Origin: Amphritea atlantica
Lineage (GTDB): Bacteria > Pseudomonadota > Gammaproteobacteria > Pseudomonadales > Balneatricaceae
DNA: 64,000 nt
NCBI RefSeq assembly: GCF_900111095.1
Contig: NZ_FOGB01000003.1
Location: 251,645 to 315,644, forward strand
Direction: 5' to 3'
In this document: positions 27,236 to 36,181 of the stretch, piece after piece
How positions within the stretch are numbered: position 1 is the stretch's first letter
Layout of the letters: the number at the start of each line of letters is the position of its first letter
Position numbers and translations under genes: made by a program
The notes under the pieces: generated by a model
Database searches by the model: none
Told to the model about the DNA's origin: nothing
Seen by the model: the letters and a program-made list of their open reading frames with translations, nothing else

Positions 27236-27319
27236 ACTTAAATAAGGACTTAAAAAAGAACTCAAATAAGAACTCAAATAAGAACTTAAATAAGAACCTA
27301 AATAAGTGCTTAAGCAGGA
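27236..27319. repeat. 12-bp tandem repeat array
   Basis: Six full copies of ACTYAAATAAGA (variants at positions 3-4, 8 and 12) plus a seventh degenerate copy, between hupD and higA. The period of 12 keeps one reading frame open (Leu-Asn-Lys rich), but this is repeat translation and not a gene. No ribosome site or known family supports coding. Confidence 0.9.
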
Positions 27320-27465
27320 CTGAATTTAGAACTACAAGCTTTATGCCAACTCTGTGTAATGCGACGAAGCGCCATGGCAGGGGTGTTACAGAGGGGGTTA
27401 CAGTTATAAGCAGAGAGCAAAGTGGAAAGTAAGTTTCCAGTTATTGAACCAGATGGTTAAACCTG

Positions 27466-27738
27466 TCAGATCGGTTCTCGTCCCACCTGATACAGCTCCC
27501 AAAGCTGCTGTTTCTCCAGCCAGAACATGGGTGAGGTATGAAAAAAATGCGCCAGACGTAACGCGGTATCTGCGGTAATCGCTCTCTGACCGTTTACAAT
27601 CTCGTTAACTCTGCGTCGGGAGATCCCCAGCTCTTTTGCCAGTTGAGACTGACTGATTTTTAACGGGTTGAGGTAACAGCGTTCAAGAAAGCCACCCGGA
27701 TGCTCGGGACGACGCCCATGAAAGCGTAAACGTTGCAT
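27466..27738 (-). CDS. higA: orphan HigA-type antitoxin (XRE family)
   Basis: 90 aa from MQRLRFHGRRPEHPG, with GGAGG upstream. The HigA/VapI layout is clear: RRPEHPGGFLERCYL at the front, an HTH in SQSQLAKELGISRRRVNE, then ITADTALRLAHFFHTSP and FWLEKQQLWEL. HigA proteins repress their own operon and neutralise the HigB ribosome-dependent mRNA nuclease. No HigB-like frame is found on either side. It lies inside the hup operon between hupC and hupD, same strand, with 82 bp to hupC. Confidence 0.87.
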   Translation of the reverse strand: MQRLRFHGRRPEHPGGFLERCYLNPLKISQSQLAKELGISRRRVNEIVNGQRAITADTALRLAHFFHTSPMFWLEKQQLWELYQVGREPI

Positions 27739-27820
27739 CAAAGCCTCCAAAATCACGACCCAGGATAAAAATGCCGGAGCATAGCCCCGGCAAACTCACC
27801 AACTAAATGATCTGACAAGT

Positions 27821-28513
27821 TCAGTCGGGCTTGTCATCCTTAAACATCCGCCAACCACCAATCATGGTAGATATCAGGCTTTGTCGGGACATAATATCTT
27901 CTCGAATGGCGACATAAACATGCATCATGACGAAGATAATCAGATACCACATCCCCAGATGATGCCAGGTATGCAGATCCTGGCTTTGCCCCATCAACGG
28001 CACCACCCAGCCAAACAGCGTATCAGCCCAGCTACCGCGACCTAATCCTTCAGCATAAAGCGCAAAGCCGGTGATGATCATAAAGGTGATCCCCACGACG
28101 AAGAAGCAGAACATCGACAGCTGCCCTAACGGGTTATGGCCAATATATTTCTTCGGAGTTTTCTCCAGAAACAGATACCAGCGGATCTCATGACCCACCT
28201 CTTTCCACCACTTACCGCTGAAGATGGGTACCAGGAACAGTTCCCGGGCGTGGCTGTTACCCACAAAGGCCCAGTAGATTCGTCCCAGAAATCCAACGGC
28301 AACGATATAGCCCGCAGTGAAGTGCGCAAAGCGGATATAACCCATCAGAAAATGATCACTGGCCTCCCCCGGCATCGTCGGCAATGGTGAACCGATAAAA
28401 TACCCGGTAATACAGAGTGTGATAATCGAAAACACGGTGACCCAATGCCATAAGCGCAACGGTGCCTCATACACATAGACCGCCGTCTGCTTTCTCTGTT
28501 TTATTGTTTCCAT
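27821..28513 (-). CDS. hupC: Ni/Fe-hydrogenase b-type cytochrome HupC
   Basis: 230 aa with four hydrophobic membrane helices. The haem-binding His pattern of the HupC/HyaC family is visible (LRLWHWVTVF near the start, RFAHFTAGYIVAVGF near residue 63, and DLHTWHHLGMWYLI near 180). The protein anchors the HupSL dimer at the periplasmic face and passes electrons from hydrogen to quinone. It follows hupL with a 47-bp gap. Confidence 0.95.
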   Translation of the reverse strand: METIKQRKQTAVYVYEAPLRLWHWVTVFSIITLCITGYFIGSPLPTMPGEASDHFLMGYIRFAHFTAGYIVAVGFLGRIYWAFVGNSHARELFLVPIFSGKWWKEVGHEIRWYLFLEKTPKKYIGHNPLGQLSMFCFFVVGITFMIITGFALYAEGLGRGSWADTLFGWVVPLMGQSQDLHTWHHLGMWYLIIFVMMHVYVAIREDIMSRQSLISTMIGGWRMFKDDKPD

Positions 28514-28560
28514 AGCATACCTCCAGCATGCCCGCAGGTTTCACTACGGGCATCGGGTTC

Positions 28561-30369
28561 TTAGCGGATTTTTACCTTAGTCAGTTCCTGCCCATCTGCA
28601 GACATCACATGGGTAGAACAGGCCAGACAGGGATCGAAACTGTGCAGTGTGCGCAGTATCTCGACCGGCTCATCGGGACGCTCCATCGGCGTATTCATCA
28701 GTGCCGCCTCAAAGGCACCGATATTGCCCTCTGCATCCCGGGGGGATCCGTTCCAGGTGGTCGGCACAATCGCCTGATAGTTTTCGATCTTGCCATCTTT
28801 GATCTTAATCCAGTGACCTAAGGCACCACGGGGAGCTTCATTGGTTCCCACCCCCATCGCCTCTTTTGGCCAGCTGGCAGGATCCCACTTCTCGACATTG
28901 GCAGTAGAGCTGTCACCGTTTTTGATATTACCCACCAGCTGATGCCAGTCATCCAGCATGGTATCGACACAGAGTTCGCACTCCAGCGCCCGCGCCAGAG
29001 TTCGGCCCAGCGTTGATGGCAGGAACTGCTTCAACCCCAGACCGAGACCGGTATTCTGATTAAATGCTGACAGTGAGCGATCCACCTGTTCCTGGACATA
29101 CTCTTTACCCGACACATAAGCGACGATGTAGCGAGCCAGTGGCCCCACCTCCATCGCATGACCTTTCCAGCGTGGCGCTTTGATCCAGGAGTACTTCGCC
29201 GACTCATCGATCTCTTTAATATCAGTGCGGCTGCCCACGGTGTTGGGCCCCAGCTCAAATTTAGGAGCGGTTTCACCATCCCATGGATGCAGCCCCTGCT
29301 TATCACCCTCATAGGTGTACCAGGAGTGGTCGACAAACTCTTTAATCTGTTCCGGATCCCGCACATCCACTTCGTGAACTTCGTTCCAGTTACCATTAAC
29401 AATGGCGCCTGCCGGAAGCAGTTCAGAGGATTTATCGTACGGCACTTTCTGATAGGTACCGTATGAGAGAACATTCTGAGACGCCAGACCTCCGCCATGC
29501 AGCCAGTCTTTATAGATGCCCGCAACCGCCAGCACATCCGGCAGATAGACATTCTTGGTGAACGCCTGCGCCTCCTGAATCCGCTGCAACACAAAGTTAA
29601 GTGAGGTCATATTTACCGGTGCCCCGGACGCCCCCACACCATCGATATTGATCGCACAGGCAACACCGCCCACCATAAAGTTAGGATGTGGGTTTTTACC
29701 GCCGAAGATGGTGTGAATCTTGACAATATCTTTCTGCAGATCTAGGGCTTCAAGGTAGTGAGCCACCGCCATCAGATCCGCTTCCGGCGGCAATTTATAG
29801 GCCGGATTATCCCAGTAACCGTTAGAAAACAGACCCAACTGGCCGGTTTCGACAAACTTTTTCAGCCGGGTCTGCACATCTTTAAAATAACCTGGGCTGG
29901 ATTTAGGGTGATGCGGCGACACCATTTTCTGCAGATCAGAGGTACCCACAGGATCCGCTTTTAGCGCATTCACCGGGTTCACCCAGTCGAGGGCATGCAG
30001 ATGATAGAAATGGACGATATGGTCATGCACCTGCAGAGTCTTATCCATCAGATGACGGATCAGATGGGCATTCAGAGGGATCTGAATCCCCAGCGCATCT
30101 TCCACCGCCCGCACCGAAGTCAGTGCATGGGTACCGGTACACACGCCGCAGATACGTTCAACAAAGGCCCAGGCATCACGGGGATCACGCCCTTTCAATA
30201 TCACTTCCAGACCACGCCACATGGTGCCGGTGGAGACCGCATTACGAATAACATTGTTGTCATCAACGTTAACTTCACAGCGCATATGCCCTTCGATCCG
30301 GGTTACCGGATCAACCACGATACGACGGCCAGAGTTATCAAGATCGCTTGCATTCATCGGGGTGTTCAT
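28561..30369 (-). CDS. hupL: uptake [NiFe]-hydrogenase large subunit HupL
   Basis: 602 aa. The nickel-iron site is supplied by [10 protein letters not shown] (Cys74, Cys77) and DPCLACSTH (Cys581, Cys584). [10 protein letters not shown] near residue 24 is the usual proton-path and motif segment. HupD is expected to cleave after His587, releasing a 15-residue tail. Length matches group 1 enzymes. The product oxidises H2 in the periplasm as a dimer with HupS, carried through Tat by the partner. Its start overlaps the hupS stop (TAATG). Confidence 0.97.
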   Translation of the reverse strand: MNTPMNASDLDNSGRRIVVDPVTRIEGHMRCEVNVDDNNVIRNAVSTGTMWRGLEVILKGRDPRDAWAFVERICGVCTGTHALTSVRAVEDALGIQIPLNAHLIRHLMDKTLQVHDHIVHFYHLHALDWVNPVNALKADPVGTSDLQKMVSPHHPKSSPGYFKDVQTRLKKFVETGQLGLFSNGYWDNPAYKLPPEADLMAVAHYLEALDLQKDIVKIHTIFGGKNPHPNFMVGGVACAINIDGVGASGAPVNMTSLNFVLQRIQEAQAFTKNVYLPDVLAVAGIYKDWLHGGGLASQNVLSYGTYQKVPYDKSSELLPAGAIVNGNWNEVHEVDVRDPEQIKEFVDHSWYTYEGDKQGLHPWDGETAPKFELGPNTVGSRTDIKEIDESAKYSWIKAPRWKGHAMEVGPLARYIVAYVSGKEYVQEQVDRSLSAFNQNTGLGLGLKQFLPSTLGRTLARALECELCVDTMLDDWHQLVGNIKNGDSSTANVEKWDPASWPKEAMGVGTNEAPRGALGHWIKIKDGKIENYQAIVPTTWNGSPRDAEGNIGAFEAALMNTPMERPDEPVEILRTLHSFDPCLACSTHVMSADGQELTKVKIR

Positions 30370-31448
30370 TATTCCTGATCTCCTTTGTGCTGAGCCCGTT
30401 TAATCGCACTGACTGCTGCATGGGCCGCCACCGCAGCACCTACGCCTCCCGCTACCGCCATACCGATCTCATCGGCATTTTTCTCAATACCAAACTGCGG
30501 AATATTGGTGAGACGATCATAGAATGAGCCTTTATCCCAGAAACCATCTTCGGAACAACCGATACAGCCGTGACCTGCCTGAATCGGGAATGAGGTGCCT
30601 TCGTTCCACCGAACTGTAGAACAGGCGTTATAGGTGGTCGGTCCTTTACAGCCAACCTTGTAAAGACAGTAACCTTTGCGGGCGCTTTCATCGTCCCAGT
30701 GTTCAACAAACTGGCCAGCATCAAAATGAGGACGACGATAGCATTTATCATGAATCCGCTGACTGTAGAACATCTTCGGACGCCCCTGACGATCCAGTTC
30801 CGGTAACCGGCCAAAGGTCAGCATATAGGTGATCACACCGGTCATAACCTCAGCAATAGGCGGACAGCCCGGTACTTTAATAATGGGTTTATCGGTAATC
30901 ACTTTATGAATCGGAACGGCCTGAGTCGGATTCGGCCGGGCCGCCTGAACACAGCCCCAGGACGCGCAGGATCCCCAGGCGATCACGGCGGCGGCATCTT
31001 TAGCGGCATGTTTGAGCTGGTCGAGAAATGGCTTGCCGCCAACAATACAGAACATACCATCCTCGTTGAGAGGCGGATTACCCTCCACCGCCAGGATATA
31101 TTTACCTTTGTACTTCTGAATGGTTTCTTCCAGCGCGGCTTCTGCGTGATGGCCTGCTGCAGCCATCAGGGTGTCATCGTAATCCAGCGAGATCATCGAC
31201 AACACGACATCTTTAACTAACGGGTGCGCTGAACGGATAAAAGACTCAGAACAACAGGTACACTCCAGACCATGCACCCAGATAACCGGGGTTCGCTCCT
31301 TCGTTTCCATCGCATGGGCAATTCTGGGCGCAAACGCTGGCCCCAGACCCAGTGCCGCTGCAGTCAGACTGCAGTACTTCAGAAAACTACGACGCGTAAT
31401 CCCCTGGCGTCGCATCACTTCATAGAAGGTTTCAATTGATTGGGGCAT
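30369..31448 (-). CDS. hupS: uptake [NiFe]-hydrogenase small subunit HupS (oxygen-tolerant type)
   Basis: 359 aa. Twin-arginine signal [10 protein letters not shown] (18-26) and a hydrophobic stretch ending in IAHA (cleavage near residue 46). Proximal-cluster ligands Cys63, Cys66, Cys161 and Cys195 are joined by two extra cysteines, Cys65 (in LECTCCSES) and Cys166 (in [10 protein letters not shown]). These are the hallmark of the [4Fe-3S] cluster of oxygen-tolerant enzymes such as Ralstonia HoxK and E. coli HyaA. A C-terminal hydrophobic segment (near 325-345) anchors it in the membrane. First gene of the hup operon. Confidence 0.97.
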   Translation of the reverse strand: MPQSIETFYEVMRRQGITRRSFLKYCSLTAAALGLGPAFAPRIAHAMETKERTPVIWVHGLECTCCSESFIRSAHPLVKDVVLSMISLDYDDTLMAAAGHHAEAALEETIQKYKGKYILAVEGNPPLNEDGMFCIVGGKPFLDQLKHAAKDAAAVIAWGSCASWGCVQAARPNPTQAVPIHKVITDKPIIKVPGCPPIAEVMTGVITYMLTFGRLPELDRQGRPKMFYSQRIHDKCYRRPHFDAGQFVEHWDDESARKGYCLYKVGCKGPTTYNACSTVRWNEGTSFPIQAGHGCIGCSEDGFWDKGSFYDRLTNIPQFGIEKNADEIGMAVAGGVGAAVAAHAAVSAIKRAQHKGDQE

Positions 31449-31565
31449 TGCGGTTCTCTCCGTCAGCAGGCTCGCTTAAGGAAGGTCCGGTCCGGTTCAA
31501 ACTGTACTCAGAGTATTTATCTGGTAGCAGGAGACCGTTCGTACCTTCTCTAGTTATTATTTATC

Positions 31566-31593
31566 CTCCAGCTTTCAGCAAATTATGTTCCAA
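31566..31593 (-). promoter_or_regulatory. sigma-54-type promoter of the hup operon
   Basis: On the minus strand TTGGAACATAATTTGCTG reads as -24 GG and -12 GC with the required 10 bases between them, close to the consensus TGGCAC-N5-TTGC. It lies 118-145 bp upstream of the hupS ATG. With an NtrC-family HupR in the same cluster this is the likely main promoter. No unambiguous HupR or IHF site could be fixed in the upstream 31.60-31.80 kb. Confidence 0.65.
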
Positions 31594-31818
31594 CTTCCCA
31601 AAACCTTGTTGTATCGGGGTTATAGTCCATCGGCCAGCCTCCTCTGGACAACTATCTATCCAACAACTCAGCAAAGCGGTTAATTACTTACCACTCTTCC
31701 TGAGACGACAAAGCTGAAAAGCTAACCCTCTCCGGATAGAGTGATTCTTGATATTGGACAAGGAGCCACCACCCGCTTCGCGTATGATCGAAACCCACCA
31801 TAATGGAGGGATAACCCG

Positions 31819-32253
31819 ATGACACTGTTAAAACCTGAGCAGATCCCCACAGTGGGACTCGACTTCATGAACCACGACCACGCAGCAGCAGCTGAGCAGA
31901 TAAATACGCTGTACCAGCTTCTTCGACAGGCCCGGGCAGGCGATAAAGCATCAGAAGAGCTGATAGAACCCCTGTTAGCAGAGATTTATGCGCACAGTCA
32001 GAGCCATTTTGCCCGGGAAGAAGCGGAGATGATTCGGGCAGGCTTTCCTGCTTATGGTTGCCATAAGGATGAGCATGAGCGGGTACTGGAAGAGCTGACT
32101 CAGGTACTGTCACAGTGGCAGAAAGATCAGCATATCGAACAGCTGGAAGACTATCTCAACACAACCCTGTGTGACTGGCTGATCAACCATATATCAACCA
32201 TGGACACGGTAACCGCGATGTTTGTCGGCCGTTACAATCACTCTGTCGCTTAA
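31819..32253 (+). CDS. bacteriohemerythrin
   Basis: 144 aa. The diiron ligand pattern is complete: HDH at residues 19-21, HSQSHFAREEAEMIRAG near 55-70, HKDEHERV near 77-84, and WLINHISTMD near the C-terminus. The protein binds O2 reversibly in the cytoplasm, as no signal peptide is present. It is divergent from the hydrogenase operon across a 370-bp region, so shared control is possible. A ribosome site GGAGGG precedes the start. Confidence 0.92.
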   Translation: MTLLKPEQIPTVGLDFMNHDHAAAAEQINTLYQLLRQARAGDKASEELIEPLLAEIYAHSQSHFAREEAEMIRAGFPAYGCHKDEHERVLEELTQVLSQWQKDQHIEQLEDYLNTTLCDWLINHISTMDTVTAMFVGRYNHSVA

Positions 32254-32433
32254 CCCTTCATGGTACGCTTCAGCATTAAAGGAGCCCGGAAAAAAGCTCA
32301 CTTCTGGGTAATTGACGGGGCTGATAAAACAATAAAATTCATTTAAAATCAAAACATTAACAACTATTTAAAAAAAATAAAAAAATTTTCATTTTTTTAT
32401 GAACTTTACCTGAACAGACGTCTCTAAATTTAT

Positions 32434-32497
32434 ACATCAACGTAATACGCAAGACCGGAACTGCCCGGGGGATCCCCTTCCCTCCGGGCAGTTTTTT
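32434..32497 (+). ncRNA. sibling small RNA candidate 1
   Basis: A block of 41 bp starting AACTTTACC (32402) aligns without gaps with the same block before candidate 2, ending in ACATCAACGT (32434-32443), near which transcription would start. The unit ends in a 10-bp stem AACTGCCCGG/CCGGGCAGTT, with a 15-nt loop that includes CCCCTTCCCT, and six T. No open frame of note lies inside. The -10 element is weaker than in candidate 2. Confidence 0.55.
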
Positions 32498-32580
32498 ATC
32501 CGCTACCATCCAGGTTCGCAATCCCCCCCTTCAGCGTTAGCCGAAACAACCCTGTTAAAAAAATAATTTTTTGGCTGAAC

Positions 32581-32608
32581 TTTATCGGCTCATCACCCTC
32601 TATATAAT
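32581..32608 (+). promoter_or_regulatory. promoter of sibling small RNA candidate 2
   Basis: TTTATC (32581-32586), 16-bp spacer, perfect TATAAT (32603-32608). Transcription would begin around 32614, in the conserved ACATCAACGT. Confidence 0.6.
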
Positions 32609-32611
32609 TAC

Positions 32612-32673
32612 ATCAACGTGCGAAGCTAAACTGAAACTGCCCGAAGGCCCCCTTCCCTCCGGGCAGTTTTTTT
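32612..32673 (+). ncRNA. sibling small RNA candidate 2
   Basis: A paralogue of candidate 1, offset by exactly 176 bp. It starts near ACATCAACGT and ends in stem AAACTGCCCG/CGGGCAGTTT with a 16-nt loop containing CCCCCTTCCCTC, then seven T. Both loops present CCTTCCCTCC-like sequence, complementary to Shine-Dalgarno regions. The RNAs would be 60-65 nt. Confidence 0.6.
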
Positions 32674-32823
32674 ATACCCTATTTTTTGCAGCAGACTGAA
32701 ACGGTATAGCGAGAATGCGTCGCTATTTGATATGCTAAGCCCAACAGTGACGCCCGGGAATAACAGTTCCATCCCTGCAGCGCACTTTCTGCAAACTCCT
32801 TATATAGCGACACGCGATCCATC

Positions 32824-33885
32824 ATGAGTAAATACTGGAGCCCGGCTATCCGCCAGCTGACCCCCTATGTTCCGGGTGAGCAACCAAAGGTTGATAACCT
32901 GATTAAGCTGAATACCAATGAAAACCCTTATCCCCCCTCGCCCAGGGTGGTTGAGGCGATTAACAACTATCCCAAAGATCGCCTGCGTCTCTACTGCGAC
33001 CCGGATGCCACGGCGCTGAAACAATCACTGGCGAATCATTTTCAGCTGCACTACAACAATGTATTTGTGGGCAACGGCTCTGATGAGGTTCTGGCACTGG
33101 CATTTATGGCTTTTTTTCGACAGGAAAAGCCGTTGCTGTTACCGGAAACAACTTACAGTTTCTATGATGTTTACTGCAAGCTGTACGATATCGAGTATCG
33201 CCAGATTCCACTGACTGATGATTTTGAAATTAACTTTACTGATTACGATCAGCCCAATGGCGGGATCATCTTCGCCAATCCAAATGCGCCCACCGGACGG
33301 CAGACAGCACTGCACGAGATCGAAACACTGCTGCTAAAAAACCGCGAATCTCTGGTGATCGTTGATGAAGCCTATATTGATTTCGGTGGTAGCTCAGCCG
33401 TCGAGCTGATCCACAACTATGACAACGTCCTGGTTATTCAAACCTTCTCAAAGTCACGCAGTCTGGCAGGCTTGCGTATCGGTTTTGCCCTGGGACATGA
33501 GGATCTGATTGCCGGACTGGAGCGGGTTAAGAACTCCTTTAACTCCTACCCACTGGATAGTCTGGCGATCGTCGGAGCGGTAGCGGCCCTTGAAGATGTT
33601 GACTACTTCAATGAAACCAACCAGAAGATCATCGATTGCCGGGACTGGACAACCGCTCAGTTGGAGCAGCTGGGGTTCAGGGTTATCCCGTCTAAAACCA
33701 ACTTTGTGTTTACCTGCCATCAATCGATCAGTGGGGCTGAACTGATGCAGTACCTGCGCAGCAATAACCTGCTGGTGAGGCACTTCAGTAAGCCGGGCAT
33801 TGAGAACTTTCTGCGTATCACTATCGGCACCGCAGCAGAGATGCAGACCCTGATTGAAACCCTGAAGCAACATCCGCAAATCTGA
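32824..33885 (+). CDS. hisC: histidinol-phosphate aminotransferase
   Basis: 353 aa, usual HisC size. A fold-type I PLP enzyme of histidine synthesis converting imidazole-acetol phosphate to histidinol phosphate. Motifs: [15 protein letters not shown] at the start, VDEAYIDF with the PLP Asp (about 181), and the Schiff-base Lys210 in [16 protein letters not shown]. It stands apart from other his genes, as is common in gammaproteobacteria with a second HisC. A terminator follows. Confidence 0.92.
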   Translation: MSKYWSPAIRQLTPYVPGEQPKVDNLIKLNTNENPYPPSPRVVEAINNYPKDRLRLYCDPDATALKQSLANHFQLHYNNVFVGNGSDEVLALAFMAFFRQEKPLLLPETTYSFYDVYCKLYDIEYRQIPLTDDFEINFTDYDQPNGGIIFANPNAPTGRQTALHEIETLLLKNRESLVIVDEAYIDFGGSSAVELIHNYDNVLVIQTFSKSRSLAGLRIGFALGHEDLIAGLERVKNSFNSYPLDSLAIVGAVAALEDVDYFNETNQKIIDCRDWTTAQLEQLGFRVIPSKTNFVFTCHQSISGAELMQYLRSNNLLVRHFSKPGIENFLRITIGTAAEMQTLIETLKQHPQI

Positions 33886-33934
33886 TTCAGCAATATTCCC
33901 GACCGGAAAATCGTTGAGTTCAGATCGTAGAAAG

Positions 33935-33960
33935 AACAGCCGGCATCGGCTGTTTTTTTA
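33935..33960 (+). terminator. rho-independent terminator after hisC
   Basis: Stem AACAGCCG / CGGCTGTT, loop GCAT, run of seven T. Confidence 0.93.
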
Positions 33961-34033
33961 TTCAACCCGCCACAGATCACGACAGCTCAGAGCCTGATAG
34001 CTCCCCTCCAGGCTGGCCCAAAGATCCATCCCT

Positions 34034-34050
34034 TTGCATTGAATATGCAA
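34034..34050. promoter_or_regulatory. inverted repeat upstream of the araC-type gene
   Basis: TTGCAT-N5-ATGCAA is a palindrome 123 bp before the regulator start; it could be an operator. No motif match is known to me. Confidence 0.3.
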
Positions 34051-34172
34051 TAAAAGTGTCTTCTATAGAACATTTCTGACTATCCAATTTTGGCAATAAT
34101 CGGGCTAACGCCTTTACATAGTGATGAAATTGGTGGATTGTTAATCAATTAGCTGTAGATGTAGGAGGGTGT

Positions 34173-35141
34173 ATGCAAATAGAGAGTTCGCCAGTCTATT
34201 CTGATGAAACGCTGTATCGTAGTTTTGAAACATTCAACATTGAACAGCATGCCAACGGCATGAGTGGCTGGCAGGTCTGCTACGATCAGGTATCAGCTGG
34301 GCAGTTCAATGGCCACATTACAGAATTAAACTTAAAAGAGATACAACTGGTACGTGATCGTTCAAACAGAGCTCTCGTCAAGACAGGTAAAGCGTGGGAT
34401 GGCTCGTTAAGCTTCAATATGCCCTATAACCCCCTACCGGATAATTTCTATTGTGATGGTAATGTATCATCCTCTGACAGCATATTAATCGCCAAGGGAA
34501 ACTGTTTACCAGAACTATTAACCCCTGAAAATCTGGATGTTATCAGTATAACTGTAAACAAAGAATCTATCTTAAGTATTGCCAAAAAACAGAACATAGA
34601 ATTTTATCTTGATAACAATTCTGACGGTCATTATATTACTAAATTAAAATCCAACACTGATCTTCTAAATGACTTAAGAATAATTATTTCTGAAAGCCAC
34701 ATTAATACTCTGATTCAGCAAAAGACCATCCAGAACCGGGTGAAAGATACGCTGTTTCAGCATCTTATTGATATTATCGACAGTGAACAGGCTCAGTATT
34801 TAGGCCCGGTTGCACGTAAAAAAGTCGTGGATAAAGCCCGGGATTACGTACTTTCCAATCTTGATACGCCTCCTTCAATCATTGAATTATGCAATGTTAT
34901 CGGCACCAGCAGACGTAAATTACAATACTGTTTTCAAAATACGCTGGGCATTAATCCCGTGACATTTTTAAGACTTGTCCGCCTTAATGCAGCCCATAGA
35001 GACCTTTTAAATAGTAACAGTAATAGCTGTGTACAGGATGTTGCGACTAAATGGGGTTTTTTACACCTGAGCCGTTTTGCCTCGGAGTATAAAACACTCT
35101 TTAAAGAGCTACCTTCTGAAACACTTAAAAAAAACATATAA
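34173..35141 (+). CDS. AraC family transcriptional regulator
   Basis: 322 aa. The C-terminal AraC DNA-binding domain (about 225-320) has two helix-turn-helix units: SIIELCNVIGTSRRKLQYCF and later CVQDVATKWGFLHLSRFASEY. The N-terminal part (1-200) is a sensing domain of the EutR/ORUf-like type without a clear ligand site. The gene is AT-richer than its neighbours. The OM transporter, MFS permease and amidase genes directly follow on the same strand, so it probably controls them. Confidence 0.88.
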   Translation: MQIESSPVYSDETLYRSFETFNIEQHANGMSGWQVCYDQVSAGQFNGHITELNLKEIQLVRDRSNRALVKTGKAWDGSLSFNMPYNPLPDNFYCDGNVSSSDSILIAKGNCLPELLTPENLDVISITVNKESILSIAKKQNIEFYLDNNSDGHYITKLKSNTDLLNDLRIIISESHINTLIQQKTIQNRVKDTLFQHLIDIIDSEQAQYLGPVARKKVVDKARDYVLSNLDTPPSIIELCNVIGTSRRKLQYCFQNTLGINPVTFLRLVRLNAAHRDLLNSNSNSCVQDVATKWGFLHLSRFASEYKTLFKELPSETLKKNI

Positions 35142-35234
35142 CTTTGCCAATTCTGGATAACCCATCATATTAAGTCTCTGTATTGTGAATATGTGAATAA
35201 CGATAACAATCACATATAATAATGAGAGTGACTT

Positions 35235-36170
35235 ATGAAAAATTCAGTTCTATCAGGGTTATGCTATAGCAGCTGCTTAGCCTTCGCCATCGCATCACTT
35301 CCCGGTCACGCCAGTGAAAATGGAGCCCCAACCACACCAATGGGGGTTTTTGAATTCGGCACTGGCTTTATGCCCCCCGCAACCCCTACCGGAACGTTCG
35401 CTACCCGGGCAGCCTATTACAGCACAGATAAAGTCGTTGACGGCCACGGAGATAAAATACCAGGACAGGACTTTTCTCTTGATGTGTTTTCAATCTCGGC
35501 CGTCTATCTGAACATGACCGATGAGGAGATACTGGGTGCCAAATATGGTTATTCCGCGATCCTGCCATTTCTCAATATGAATGCTGACCTATCGGTCTCA
35601 GTTCCCGGTGTCGGCGTTGTCTTTGAAGATAACGCAGATCTGTTCAGGCAGGGAGATATGCAGATCATTCCATTGATTCTGCAATGGAATTTAGCGCCAA
35701 ATCTGGCCATGAATACCCAGCTTCAGATTCAGTTGCCAACCGGTGACTACGATAAAGACAGACTGGTCTCTCCCGGACTGAACCACTGGGTTATCTCCCC
35801 TAACTACGGTGTGTCATACATATCCGATTCCGGCTATGAGGTATCTTCCAATTTCCAGCTGGATATCAGCTCGGAGAACCCAGACACTCACTATACCAAT
35901 GGTGTTGAATATCGGCATGAGTTTGGTATCGGTAAACATACAGGACCATGGACCGTTGGGATGGGCGGCTATTTCTACCGTCAGTTAACTGATGATGAAG
36001 GCCCTGGTGTGGTCGATGGTAATAAGGGCACAGTGACCGCACTGGGCCCGGCATTGAGCTATTTCTCACCCGGAAAACCTGCCGTCTGGCTTCATGCTTA
36101 CAAAGAGTTTGATGCAGAAAATCGCGCTGAAGGCTACAACCTGGCGTTACGTATCGCAATGAGCTTCTGA
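35235..36170 (+). CDS. outer-membrane transporter, phenol-degradation MetA-like family
   Basis: 311 aa with a Sec signal peptide (cleavage near residue 27, after GHAS). The mature protein has regular amphipathic beta strands and ends in Phe (IAMSF), as outer-membrane barrels do. Segments such as GTGFMPPATPTGTFATRAAYY and TQLQIQLPTGDYDKDRLVSPG match the family found near aromatic-degradation genes. It likely imports a hydrophobic or aromatic substrate for the downstream pathway. It is 12 bp before the MFS gene start. Confidence 0.8.
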   Translation: MKNSVLSGLCYSSCLAFAIASLPGHASENGAPTTPMGVFEFGTGFMPPATPTGTFATRAAYYSTDKVVDGHGDKIPGQDFSLDVFSISAVYLNMTDEEILGAKYGYSAILPFLNMNADLSVSVPGVGVVFEDNADLFRQGDMQIIPLILQWNLAPNLAMNTQLQIQLPTGDYDKDRLVSPGLNHWVISPNYGVSYISDSGYEVSSNFQLDISSENPDTHYTNGVEYRHEFGIGKHTGPWTVGMGGYFYRQLTDDEGPGVVDGNKGTVTALGPALSYFSPGKPAVWLHAYKEFDAENRAEGYNLALRIAMSF

Positions 36171-36181
36171 GGGTGAGAAAC

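Noticed and set aside
27217-27432. 71-codon plus-strand frame rich in Leu, Asn and Lys
   Set aside because: It is the translation of the 12-bp tandem array; no ribosome site and no family support.
27199-27820. Complete HigBA toxin-antitoxin pair
   Set aside because: No HigB-like frame on either strand next to higA.
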